Shown here: positions 35,934 to 47,367 of the stretch, one piece after another | Layout of the letters: each line of letters begins with the position of its first letter | How positions within the stretch are numbered: the first letter of the stretch is position 1 | Assembly (NCBI GenBank): GCA_010015655.1 | Contig: ML976665.1 | Location: 117,909 to 181,908, forward strand | Direction of reading: 5' to 3' | DNA: 64,000 nucleotides | From: Bimuria novae-zelandiae CBS 107.79 | Lineage: Eukaryota; Ascomycota; Dothideomycetes; Pleosporales; Didymosphaeriaceae | Program-made: the position numbers and the translations under genes | The notes under the pieces: generated by a model | Database searches by the model: none | What the model was told of the DNA's origin: nothing | Seen by the model: the letters and a program-made list of their open reading frames with translations, nothing else

Positions 35934-36677
35934 TGGCCTCCTAAACTGGCTCGTGGTAGGTGAGGCGTGGTGGAAGAACCGGAGACTCCGACCAGTCCGG
36001 TCGGCACTAGTATTTTAAAAGCGATTGGAATTTCTACTGGAGCAGCAGGTGTTGCAAGCAAGGCGGATTCGTTAGGAGGAATTGCGATCAAGGCTCGCGG
36101 GCACAAGTTGTGTGTGGGACGCGTTTTAGCTGGAGGGGCTGCAGGCTACCCGATGTGGTACTGATTGGTGAGCACCCACAGCTGTGGTGCAACCAGAGCT
36201 TGCGGAAGGACTGACCGTGCATTTCCTCGCAAGTGCAGCCAGGCGTGTGTGAGCATTGAGATCCGATCGCTCGAGCAGTGGGTGCTTTGGACGGTCTCGT
36301 AAATTCTGTGATCAGCATGGCAATTATCTGTAGACCATCCGGACCCTACGGTGAATGGTGTGAACTCAAAACAATGCATACGGACTATATATGTATATAC
36401 ATCCGGGTCGTGAAGAATTCCCAATAAAACTACAATAGGAAGGAACCGATTTTTACAACTTCGCTCGTTGCTGGAGATACAGGCGAACACAGACGGCCAC
36501 TGAGAGATATTAGCGTGTGGATGGGGTAGACTCCAACAGAAGCGCAAAACGGATGGCAACGACAGATGAGACGGACAACAAATAGGAGACACATGGCGGG
36601 CCATAGAAAAGGGGCAGTATGCCAAACGAGACAACACAGGAATACAGCAGCCGTGTCAGAACAGGCATCGAACTTCT
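35934..36677. other. Intergenic, no supported gene
   Basis: Upstream of an F-box-like pseudogene and 3' of the ALDH gene. If the GTAAGT at 36685-36680 is used, a further ALDH exon could lie here. Confidence 0.4.
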
Positions 36678-38247
36678 TCACTTACCCGCAACGGCAAGCA
36701 CGCTCTTGATCCCAATTAGCCAGATGAGCCATCGACCCCACCCGATTGTCCTCCCTTGGCGGTCAAAGTTGGGTTTGAGTTCGCTCGCTGAAACAATCTG
36801 CTTCAGCTTCTTCTCGGTGAAGGGCGGATACCTCATATTTAGCAGCGCCTCGATCCAGGTGGGCATAGTCACTATACTCCGCCTGTGTGTGAACACGTCG
36901 AAGCTCGCCTTGCCGCGGTATGCACCCTGGCCGGAGTCACCCACGCCGCCAAATTCAAGGGTCGGGATGGTTGCGTGGAAGAAGCCGTCATTAAGCGTAG
37001 CGCCGCCGGAGCGGGTTTGCGAGAGGACCTTCTCCATCTCGGCCTTGGAGCCGAAGGGGTACAGGCCGAGTGGCGTGGCGTGGACTTCATTGGCGATGCG
37101 GATGGCTTCGTCCAAATCATTGACCGGTAGAAGGGTCAGGAACGGGCCGAAAGACTCGTCTTTGATGAGCGAGTCGTCCATGGAGTCGACCAGCACGACA
37201 GTAGGCTCGATGAAAAGATCAGCCTCGTCCAAGGTCCCGCCCACTACTATCTTTCCCTTTGACTCATCCAGCATCTTCTTCAGGCGCTGAAATTGCCGTT
37301 GGTTGACTATGCGCCCATAGTCGGGCGAATTGCGTGCACCCTGTGGATAGAACTGCTTGAGTTGTTCTCCCAATTCCTTGACCAATGGCTGTAACATCTC
37401 CTTATCGACAAGCGTGTAGTTTTGGCTGACACAGACTTGGCCGGCGTTGAATGTCTTGCCCCAGAGCAGGCGCCTTGCTGCGAGCTTGGGGTCCGCGTTC
37501 TTGGTCACGAAGGAGGGGTTCCTGCCGCCAAGCTCGAGCGCGATGGGTGTGAGCGTCTCAGCGGCCTTCTTCGCGATGATTGTGCCGACGTTGGCCGAGC
37601 CCGTGTAGAAGATTTTGTCCCACTTCTGGTCAAGAAGGGCACTGGTCTCGGGAACAGCGCCCTGGACGATGGCGTAGAATTCGGGATCGAGCGATTCGGC
37701 GAGAATCTTCTGCATGACTGCTGCGCAGTGGGGCGCGCCTTCGGATGGCTTCAGTACGGCGGTGCATCCCGCAGAGATGGCGCCGATGAGGGGGCCGAAC
37801 GAGAGTTGGATGGGAAAGTTGAAGGCGCTGTCATGTATCAGCAAAACTCTTTGTGCATCGTTCTTCTACGCACCCAATGACCAGTACCGCACCCATAGGA
37901 TCCTTCCGAATGCGCGGGCCCATCAGCTTGTTGGAAAAGCTGATGTTCTCTGCCTTCTCTTCCTTGGCCCACCGCGACAGATTCTTTTGCATGAATACGA
38001 TGTCATTCATGCACCAATACAACTCTGAGAGGTATGTTTCAAAGGTTGGCTTGCCTAGGTCCCTCTTGCAAGCTTCGATGATGAGATCTTCATTGTCCTT
38101 GAGCGCCCAGTATAGCTTGCGCAGCTGCGCCGTGCGAAACTCTATCGGGCGCGTTTTGTGTGTCAGGAAGCCTCTGCGAATGCGACCGCTGATGGCAGGA
38201 ATGTCCTCCAGAGGGGTGGGCTCGAAGGGGGGAAGCTTCGCGGCCAT
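36678..38247 (-). CDS. Aldehyde dehydrogenase, class 3-like with C-terminal hydrophobic anchor
   Basis: Exons 38247-37874 and 37827-36678 give 507 residues. The 46-nt intron runs from GTGCGT to GACAG and rejoins VLVIGAFNFPIQLSFGPL in phase. FYTGSANVG is the NAD-binding turn, ELGGRNPSFV holds the general-base Glu at about 223, and GQVCVSQNY holds the nucleophilic Cys at about 257. GGVGDSGQGAYRGKASFD and FTHRRSI are C-terminal family motifs. The tail WLIWLIGIKSVLAVAG is hydrophobic, as in membrane-bound fatty aldehyde dehydrogenases, which suggests long-chain aldehydes and an ER or peroxisomal membrane (inference). The stop TGA is overlapped by a GTAAGT, so an alternative C-terminus by splicing cannot be excluded. 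Confidence 0.92.
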
Positions 38248-38893
38248 GGTGTCTAGAGCTCCAAGTCACAGGGTTAGAACCGCTCGTGAAAAAACAATTG
38301 GAGATGATGGTGACCTCGAAGCAAGGTTTAGGGACTCTGCGACCTCTTTAAGCTCCCACCGCAACAAGTCTTCCGGGCTTCCAAGCCTCCACGGGCGGAC
38401 GCGACTCATGCCTCGGTACGCTACTCTAGTCGGTGCGTCGTTGCCCCGCTCTCCGCTTTAAAGCCCGTTTTAGCTTTAGCCAAGATATTGTCACCTCCAT
38501 CTGATGCGCTCGCATTACGGCTACACCAAGATTGAGGATCGAACACCAAAGTAGCAATTGGGTCTATCAACTTTGGAGCCCGTCAGCAAAAGCGAAGAGC
38601 TCTTTGCCCAATGACTTTCTTATATAGTGCGCGTGCGGCAGCTTCAGATAAGAGCAATCTTTGTGTCGGTGTACCCCTGGACATCGTGAACTGTCTACAT
38701 ATGGGATCTGTTACGTTGATATGGCCGCTTATACATATGTAGAGTAATCACGTTTTTGTCGGGTCTGGGGTCCCCGCCTTCCGCCCCTTTTAGGTCTAGT
38801 CGGAGGACAGTGGCAGTGATTGTACCCGTCCCACGACGACATCCATCCTCGCAACATCATTCTCGGTCGTCTCAAAAGCTATATATCGCTGCG
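38248..38893. other. Divergent promoter region
   Basis: Lies between the ALDH gene (-) and an F-box-like pseudogene (+). No gene seen. Confidence 0.45.
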
Positions 38894-40013
38894 ATGGATG
38901 ACTGCACTCTACTAAAAGCCACGAGGCTATCGAAGCCAGCATCCGTATTCCCAGTCTTGAAGCTCCCTGCAGGTGAGTGAGCGCTTAGCTGTTAAACCCG
39001 TAAATATGTTCTTCTGGTTTGCTGAACTGCCACAGAGCTGCGGAACCCTATCTAAGAAATGGTTGACGATCCTTCAGATACGCCCCGCCGGGTCTGTCGG
39101 AGGCCGATCATCTGCTACGATGACGCATGCCGTATTGGCCCGTGTGTACTGGCAGATCCGTCAAGAGTACCTGAAAAGTAAGTTGTGCTCAAGTGTTGTT
39201 GACCATCTCCTGTGGTTTAGCTACGTCAGCTCATACAAGCACTGCGCTAACTAGCAATGAATCTTTAGCCACCAGGAGCTGGCCTTCATTTCTGTCCACT
39301 GGGAACATCTTGACAAATGGTACGACATCGAAATCCCCGTGGCCCGACTCGAGGTTCGCGTCTCCTGGAACGACGAGATGGTTCGCGGCACGGTGAAGGT
39401 CTTGCCGCTGCTCATCGCCAAAGAGACACGTCCCGACTTCTCCGTCAGGTTTGTACATAGCGAACCACCCCCGAAACAGCCGCATCGGCTTATGAATCCG
39501 GATGAGGTCCCGCCCACAATGGGACTTTGGGAGGACTACCAGAGACATGTCGCGCGTCTCAACAACCTCATGGTCCATGACAATGAAATTGGCGTAAGCT
39601 TCTCCAGGGAGAAAATGGCGATCTGACCTTCCATTCTGTGGGTGTGGTCCTTGGTCTTAAGCAGTTGGGAATCACGTTCGATGACGAAGCGAAAGGGTCT
39701 CGTTGCTTCAATGGTGAGAGAATGGATGCTGAACTTGCACGGGACCTGTTGAAACTGAAGTTGAGTGTAAGTTATCAGCTATGTAGGCGAAGAAGTCGCC
39801 TATATAGGCTAGCGTGCTCCTTCCGTATGCCGGGAAGCACCTGCTTCAACAGGACCTCGGTATGACTCTGCGGCATGCCGGGGCTTTGTACACGCCGGAT
39901 GATGAGGCTTTGACTACGTCGGATGAGCCATTGGCTTGGATGATTCAGGTTTCCGGCACAGTTTATTTGTCACGCTACGAAGAGGAGATGTGGGACCAAG
40001 GAGACTGGTGAGT
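38894..40013 (+). pseudogene. F-box-like gene with early stop and frameshift
   Basis: Exon 1 (38894-38972) reads MDDCTLLKATRLSKPASVF to KLPA at a GTGAGT donor. The intron ends CACAG at 39035. Exon 2 begins ELRNPI, then TAA at 39053-39055 where relatives have Tyr. A different frame then carries VLARVYWQIRQEYLK to GTAAGT at 39178. Later open pieces look like genuine protein: HQELAFISVHWEHLDKWYDI (from about 39270), ARLEVRVSWNDEMVRG, LGITFDDEAKGSRCFNGERM, and WMIQVSGTVYLSRYEEEMW ending at 40013. The exon layout repeats that of the minus-strand relatives at 33.6-35.9 kb, so this is an inverted paralogue across the ALDH gene. Confidence 0.55.
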
Positions 40014-40154
40014 GGCTGCCTAGCGTGCTCGCGAGTGCAAGGTGGTCAATTAAGTAAAATGTGCATCCGGCGATCGATCGTCGCTTGGTGACAATTGATG
40101 TGACTTCCTATTACCTTTCCTCAGCAGCCAGAAACAACGGTCCTTGTTTGTCTA

Positions 40155-40466
40155 ATGTTGGTGAACTTGAAGCTTTTCAACACAGAAGACCATCGATCCT
40201 TACAGGGCTTCGATATCAGAAATCCACCCCTCGCGGCCGAAAAGCCGATCACCTCTGTCCTCACACAGGCGCAGGTAACGACGCCTAACTACGCCGACCC
40301 GACATGCACGACTCTTTCAACTGGGAACAAAGAACCCAACTTGCTTGATTTCGCCCCGTTGATGGCGTTCTTGGAAAGAAAATCTGCATGTGTGTCGCAT
40401 GATCTGTTCAGGTCGTTGAAGACAATCAAAAGAAAAGCTCGCGAGGTTTCCACCCGCAACCCGTAA
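40155..40466 (+). other. Open frame, possibly a 3' exon or small gene
   Basis: 103 codons from an ATG, reading MLVNLKLFNTEDHRSLQGFD and later DFAPLMAFLERKSACVSHDL. No family recognised. It follows the F-box-like pseudogene in the same direction and is the last gene-like sequence before AT-rich repeats begin. Confidence 0.3.
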
Positions 40467-41030
40467 CCATCACAATATGGATAACCTGCTGTTGTTACGC
40501 CTCAACGCATGCTTGTTTCAGCCTGGTTCATTCTATAATCTATTTAACTCCGGAGGAAGATACCTGTTTGCGGAGTCACATGAACCTACCCACCTCTGGT
40601 ATATAGGCTTCTCCTCAGCAGTTGCTGCTTGATTACTTAATTAGTTTTTCCTCCATCACGCTCAGGTGCCAATTCTAGAAATACCCCCCTATACTGGCTT
40701 TAGTATAACAACGTTCACAAGAACTTGAAGAGCTGCTAATAATAGCTCTATCTTTGCTGGCTCTTAGCCTCAAAGCGCCGTATATAAACGTAGGCCCCGG
40801 GGACGCACCAGCTAGGCATCAAAACAGTTGAGCTAACCGCTTTAGTATTGTAGCGGTTGTCAGGTGCAAAGCGAAAGTCAACGCCACACTTGTTGTATTG
40901 AGTTGTACATACTGTACTACTTGTACATGATGAGTATGTATGAGATGTGTCAGGGAGCTTCCTGTCTGTTGCACCAGAAGAGACATATAACGTAACAAGA
41001 GCATCTTAAGCCCCTATACAAACCGGTACA
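40467..41030. other. Transition from gene-like to RIP-mutated DNA; probable LTR at its end
   Basis: Base composition drops at about 40620-40700. A sequence ending CCGGTACA at 41030 sits directly beside CACCCCCTTA, the reverse of a polypurine tract, so the last 100-200 bp are probably the LTR of the minus-strand copia element. Its other edge cannot be fixed because I found no second copy. Confidence 0.4.
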
Positions 41031-42689
41031 CACCCCCTTATTCTATAGTTAGCCAGCGACGAAAGGATGATCTCTTATACTTTTCTATTTATGCTATATT
41101 TTGAAGACGATAGCGTAGATCTGTGATATAAAGCTGCCTTACGAACTCGGCATGCTTTGAACAAGGTAGCATCTTAGTTATGCTATTAGCGGGTATCTTA
41201 GTTATAAGTTACTATTATATATAGAGCTTCTCTTGCTCTACTTCCTAGCAAATTTAGCTTTAGTAAATATTAATATACTTAAGCTTAGTTATTAGCTTAT
41301 CTTGCTCCTTTATAGCTATACTAATAGTTTACTAATTATTATACCAAATAATAAGTATAGTATTAAGTACTAAAAACGGTTTATTAAATAGACGTAGTTA
41401 CTTTATATTTTAAAGTCTATAAAAGAGAGCGTAAGTAGCTCTATCTTAGTAGTTAACTTAATAACTATACACTATTGGGTAGACTTTTTGTCACACCATG
41501 AGTGTATGTGACTAACTAAGGGCCTGACTTAGTAGTATTAGGTAACTGTAGGTATATAGCTAATACTATCTAAGTAGAGGCTTAGTAGCAATTCGCTTCT
41601 TCTTTTATATACTAAATATAACCCCTTTAGTCTCTATTGTATTACTACACTACCTACTCTACCTGTCCTCCTACACTTTTAGTTAATAGTTATTTTAAAT
41701 AGTTAAAATATATAGCCTTAAGAGTTATAACGAGTCTTTAGGTTATTAATAAACGTAGTAGTAAATACTTTAAAGAAGATAGGGTCGCTATAGTCTTCTT
41801 TTATAGTTGTATACTTTTAAGTTTCTTAAGCTATATAAGCTTTAAGGGCGTGGTACTAAATCTTTAATACGTATTACTATATCTTGCGAATAGACTCTAA
41901 GTAAGCTTTTCTAGGATTAGTAAGATATAAAGTATATATTATATACGCGCATACTAGATCTAGGCAGGTAAACTATACAAGAAACGTAAGATAACTAATA
42001 AGCTTTTAGTAAAACTTTATTTAGACTAAATTAGGTTCCTTTATAAATAGCTTAATGTAGTTAACTATAATAGGTACTTCTATATAGTAGCTAATAGGCG
42101 TTATACTATACTTTATAGCTATTTTATTAATGTAGGCCCCTTAGATTAGCTAAAGTTTATTAGTAGTAATATCTTATATAATGCGTATACCTAAGAACAA
42201 CTTAAACAAACTAAATTACTTTAGTTGGTAGTATTTACTAAGTTTTTACTTAAACTACCTATATAGCTTAGTATTACGTAGGTGAGAAGCTATAATAATA
42301 TTATTAATATAGATAAATAGGATAAGCTAATTATTTGTGTATATATATAAAACATTTAGTGTAAGCTTTATCCCTAGGTGCTATAGTGTACTACGGAGCA
42401 TTTTATACTATAGTAGTAGTTACCCCTTTAGTCTATAAAAAGTGCGGAGTATTTAGAGTTATTTTTTTTTTAAAAATCTGTCTAACGTCTGCGTGTAGAG
42501 TAGACAGTTAAGTTATATATTAAAAAAGACTATTAGGAGGTTATATTAAATTAACTCTAGCCTAAGATAATTAGTAATAGTAGTAATTACTCTAAAAGTG
42601 CGCGCTATTAGTATAGTAGTGTAGGTATTTTTATATAGCTGCTAAAGATTATTTCTAAATACTAGACTTGCCTTAAATCGCGATAGAAA
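41031..42689 (-). mobile_element. Ty1/copia element, left part (RIP-degraded host of the gypsy insertion)
   Basis: Minus-strand reading with RIP stops shows copia reverse transcriptase: FIYINNIIIASH at about 42260-42305 (YVDD changed to YINN by G-to-A) and then FLGIRII and AYINKIAIKYSITP. The polypurine tract is at 41031-41040. The element is cut at 42685-42689 by the gypsy element and resumes after 60873. Confidence 0.7.
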
Positions 42690-42850
42690 TGTAATGGGCT
42701 ACGCCCAGTTGTTGCCTCAGATCCTTGACCCTTGGTTATGCGAACCCCAGATATATAAGTTTAACGCCCAAAGCTTAACTTTAGACTCTTTATTAAATTT
42801 ATAAGTATTCTTTTAGCACCTTTAGCTCCTTAAGTACCTAGCCCTTTATA
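42690..42850 (+). repeat. Gypsy 5' LTR, 161 bp
   Basis: Starts TGTAATGGGCTACGCCCAG and ends CCCTTTATA (from CCCCTTACA). It differs from the 3' LTR at about 28 positions by my count, all transitions. Confidence 0.9.
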
Positions 42851-45800
42851 TTAAATTTAATTACTTCTACCCGTCGCGGGACAAGTAGATTTTAATATAA
42901 CTATAGACTAAAGCTACAAAGTAGCACACGAAGTTAAAGAACTTACGTAGATAGATACTATAAAGGCAACGCCTAAACCTATAAAGAGATAGAACCCTCC
43001 CTAGTAAGTAATTAAAAAGAAGTCTTAACGGACACTTAACGCTAGTAAGACTATCTTTACTAAATAAAGAAGTTATAGAAATAAGAACAGAACCTTTTAC
43101 TAAAGGTCTACGTTTTAGCGCGAACAATTATGCGCAGTAAGCTATTAGCTTATAAAAAAATAATAGTTAGGAAAATAAAAGGATAGCCTCCCTATTTATA
43201 ACTAAACTCTAGGCATTAGGAGTTAACGAGAATAAAATATAATAATTCTTAAGTAAGATTAAAGCACTTATTAACCTCTAAGATACTTTTTAGACTCTAC
43301 TATAAAAAGTAAGAGGACTAACTAAAAAAATAGTAAAAAAGCACTAAGAATCCCTAATAATATAATAATACTTTTAAAAGATAAGAGGTACGAATTAGCT
43401 ATTAAAAGTAGACTAATAGATAGAGCTACTAAAGAGATTAATAGTAAAGCTTATCTTAAACTAAGGAAGAAGCCGCCGCCCTAAAATCCTTAACTTAGCT
43501 TACTTTAATAGTAAATAATAAGATTACTGCCGCTTTAAAATAGTAATATAATATAAGCTCCTAGAGGATAAGGACTGCCTTAGAAATATACCTAAATATA
43601 TTATTAGTTAATTAACAGGACGTGTAGCGATAGTAGGAATTATATACCTAGACTACTACCTAGGGTGCACTAAAGCTAACCTCTAGGAGCTACTAGACTA
43701 TAACTTCTATAACTACCTAGTAAAAGAAATCGCGCGTAACCACTTACTTATAATATAATAAGAAAACTAGAAGCTTCGTGACTTTAACCTTAACTTTAAT
43801 AACTATACTATAGAAGCTAAAAAGCATAGTTAGAAGATTCTAAAAAACCTATACCTTTAGAGCCTTTATAAGGACTTATAGGACTAAATAGTTATAATAA
43901 ATATAAATAATAATTAGGACCTGCAAGGGGTCTAGAAGAGGGTTAATAAGGTTAAAGAAAACCTTTTCTAAAATATATTATAATTACTAAAGTTTTCTGC
44001 TAAGACCAGGGCGCTAGACAAAATAGATTAGGAACCTACCTAAGCTAACCCTAAAAGGATGTCCAGTCAACGAAGCCAAAATAAAAGACACTAAGTAATA
44101 GATAAAGCTACAGGACACAGGTCTAGCAACACCTAGAAATAAGCCACGTAGGTGTCGCGCGAGGTAATAGAAACCCGTAAAAAGAATAGTTCTTATTTTT
44201 ATTATAGAGATACAGGACATCGCGTAAAGTAGTATAAACTTTTACTTATAATAAAGCTAGCATAAGTTTGCGCCGCTACACCTGCTACTAAAAGATTCTT
44301 TAATAAAAAGTTTAATATAGCCTTTACTAATTTAGAAAACTAGGTCCTCCTAGCAACAGTCGCTACTAAAAGGTAAAAGTAAGAAAAGGGCAAAAGATAA
44401 GTTTTAATAACTTTTAAAAGCTATAGCTAGACTTAATACTAGTAATAGTACACTTGCTTATTAATAATATTATATTTATATTAATAATAATTAATTTAGG
44501 TTATTTAACCTTTAGATTTATATTAGAAAAACTTATAACGAAAGCCCACCTATAGCGCAAGAACCTACCCTATTTATAAAAGATTATTAGTATTAGAGGC
44601 ATGCAACTCTTCGTACGCGAAGTAGTCTAACTAAAAGTAGATATTAATAGCTATATAGAATTAATGTAACTATATGTCTTACCTAACGACGGGTCGTACG
44701 ACCTAATCCTTAGCCTAACCTAAATAAAGAAAAATAGGGTTAAACTAGCCCTAGCGAAGAAATTAATCCAGATTAGAAGTTTAGGCACCCGCATCCTTGA
44801 CTAAAAAGGTAAGAAACTATTAATAAAGCCTTAAGGGGTATTAGCTATAGCCTTTATAGCCCTAGATTAGCGTAATTAACGCCTAGGAAACAGGGCTAAG
44901 GTGTTTTTTATATTAATAAAGGATATACAAAAGGCGTTAACCCGCAAGCTAAAGGTAAACCTATAAAAGTTACTACTTAAAGCTTTTAAGGACTTATAGC
45001 GTATTTTTTATAGGGAACAAGCTGACAAGCTCCCCCCGCACTATAGACCTAGAGTAGATCTTTTTATTCCTCTTATAGAAAAAGATAGCAGGACCCTAAA
45101 AATCCCCTATAGCCCTCTATTTAATATATCTTGCGAAGAGTTGCTCGTCCTTTAAAAAGAGCTTACTAAATACTTAGATAAAGGCTTTATTTAGGTAAGT
45201 AAGTCTAGCGTCGCCGCCCTAGTATTATTTACTAAGAAACCTAGTAGAGGACTACGCTTTTATATTAATTATTAAGCCCTAAATACTATCTTAAAAAAGG
45301 ACTAGTACCTTTTACTATTAATTAGCGAGACCCTTTAGCTCCTCGCGAAGGCTAAATAGTTTAGTAAACTTAATATAATTTAAGCCTTCTATAAGCTTTA
45401 AATAATAAAAGGCGAGGAATAGAAGATAGCGTTTAGAACCTAATTTAGTTTCTATAAGTAGCTAGTAGTTCCTTTTAGCCTAGCTAACGCGCTAAGTACG
45501 TTCTAGCAGTATATTAACTAGGTACTAAAGGAGTACTTTAATAACTACTATTTAGCGTATATAGACAACGTTCTTATCTTCTCTAGTAGTAGCTAAAAAG
45601 ACCACGAAGAAAAAGTACGTACCGTAATTTAGAAGTTAGGGACTATAGGACTATACTTAAATATTAAGAAATTTAAGTTCTACGTTAAAAAGACTAAGTA
45701 CCTTAAATTTATTATAAAAGTTAACAAGGGCGTAAGTATAGACCTAGATAAAGTCTAAGTAATTTAAAAATAAGAGCTACTAATTTTAGTAAAAGGAGTC

Positions 45801-47080
45801 TAAAGCTTTATAGGCTTTGTAAACTTTTATTAAAGATTTATATAAGACTTTTTTAGTATAGTAAGCCCCCTTACAAAGCTTACTAGTAAAGGAGTAGAAT
45901 TTATCTAAGGATAAGAGTAGTAGCATATATTTAACTTCTTAAAGATAGCGTTCTATACGGACCCCGCGCTAGTCCACTTCGACCCTAAATAAGAATTAGT
46001 ACTAAAAGCAGACGCCTTTAGCTAGTTAACTAGGGGATACTTCTCTTAGTATAATAATAATAGGATTCTGCGCCTGGTAGCTTACTTCTTAGCAAAGAAT
46101 AGCCTAGTAAAATATAACTACGCTATCTATAATAAAGAGATACTTATAGTTATTAAATACGTAGATAAATAAGACTATATATATTAAGTAGTAAAGCACC
46201 TTACGGTCTACACTAATTATAAGAACCTTACGTATTTCGCTACTAAATAAAGGTTAAATAAACGACACGTTTAGTAGGCAGACATACTTAGCTATATTAA
46301 TATAATATTTATATATAGACTAAAGTTAGTAAACTCTAGGGCGAACGCCCTTTCGTAGAGAGACTAAAACCTACTAAAGGATAATAAAGATAATAAATTA
46401 AAGTTAAGGCACTTTACACTTCTTTAGAAGACTACTAAGAGAAATAGCTTAAAGTTTTTTATCCCCTAAACACCTACTACTATAGAGGAACCTAACTATA
46501 TTAAAATAAATAAAGACCTAGTGCTTACTTACCTAACACGCCCTAAACTACCTATATTAACCCTTTAAGGAGGCGATAGCCCTGCCAAGCGACGCGAACT
46601 AGACTTTAATACTATATAGTAAGAGGTAGAATGCGATAAAGGTAATGCGTATAGTAAGATAAAGGCCTATGTTAAGAATAGGCTTAGGAAGTTCGAACCT
46701 AGGTAGAAGTTATCTATTAGTATCTTAGAATATAGTATAGATAACTAAGGGTACCTACGCTATAGGTTAAGATAATAGGTACTAAAATTAAAAACTTTAT
46801 AAATAAAGCTAATAGTGATCGCGCATAGTTCCCTAGCTTTAAAATACTTAAAATAAGAAAATACTTATAAGATCCTTGCTTAAGACTACTTCTTTCTAAG
46901 GATATTTAACTAAGTAAGGTAGTATATTAAGAACTGTAATATCTATAGAAGAACTAAACTATAGAGAGAAGTAAAATAAGGCTTACTAAAGCCCTTACTA
47001 CTACCTAAATAAGAATAGAAGGATATTATAATAGACTTTATTATTACCTTACCTAAGAGCGATGGCTGCACGAATATTAT

Positions 47081-47367
47081 TGTCAGATTAGACAACCTAC
47101 TGTGAATTATAGTAAGTTATACTATTGCCTACAGTATGAGTGCGACCCATCTACTGTCTCCTCACCTAAACTATCGCCCAGAGTGCGATAGGATGAAGAA
47201 GGGAGGCTGGCGCACTATTGCCCCTGCACTATCCTATATAGTGCAAGCGTGAAACATCGCTAGATAGACACCTTGCGCACATCCACGGTTTCCACAATTA
47301 ATCATCACATCCATCAACTCTCATTATCGCATTATCTTAAAGTGACAGAGCACTATTAAATCTGACA
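47081..47367 (+). repeat. Copia-1 5' LTR, 287 bp
   Basis: TGTCAGATTAGACAACC to AAATCTGACA. Six differences from the 3' LTR by my count, all transitions, five of them CpA versus TpA. Confidence 0.93.

Noticed and set aside
7543..38247. Secondary-metabolite gene cluster
   Set aside because: No polyketide synthase, peptide synthetase, terpene cyclase or prenyltransferase is present, and no cluster-specific Zn2Cys6 regulator is visible.
42867..43127. Minus-strand frame inside the gypsy element
   Set aside because: The element codes on the plus strand; this is an antisense shadow in TA-rich sequence.
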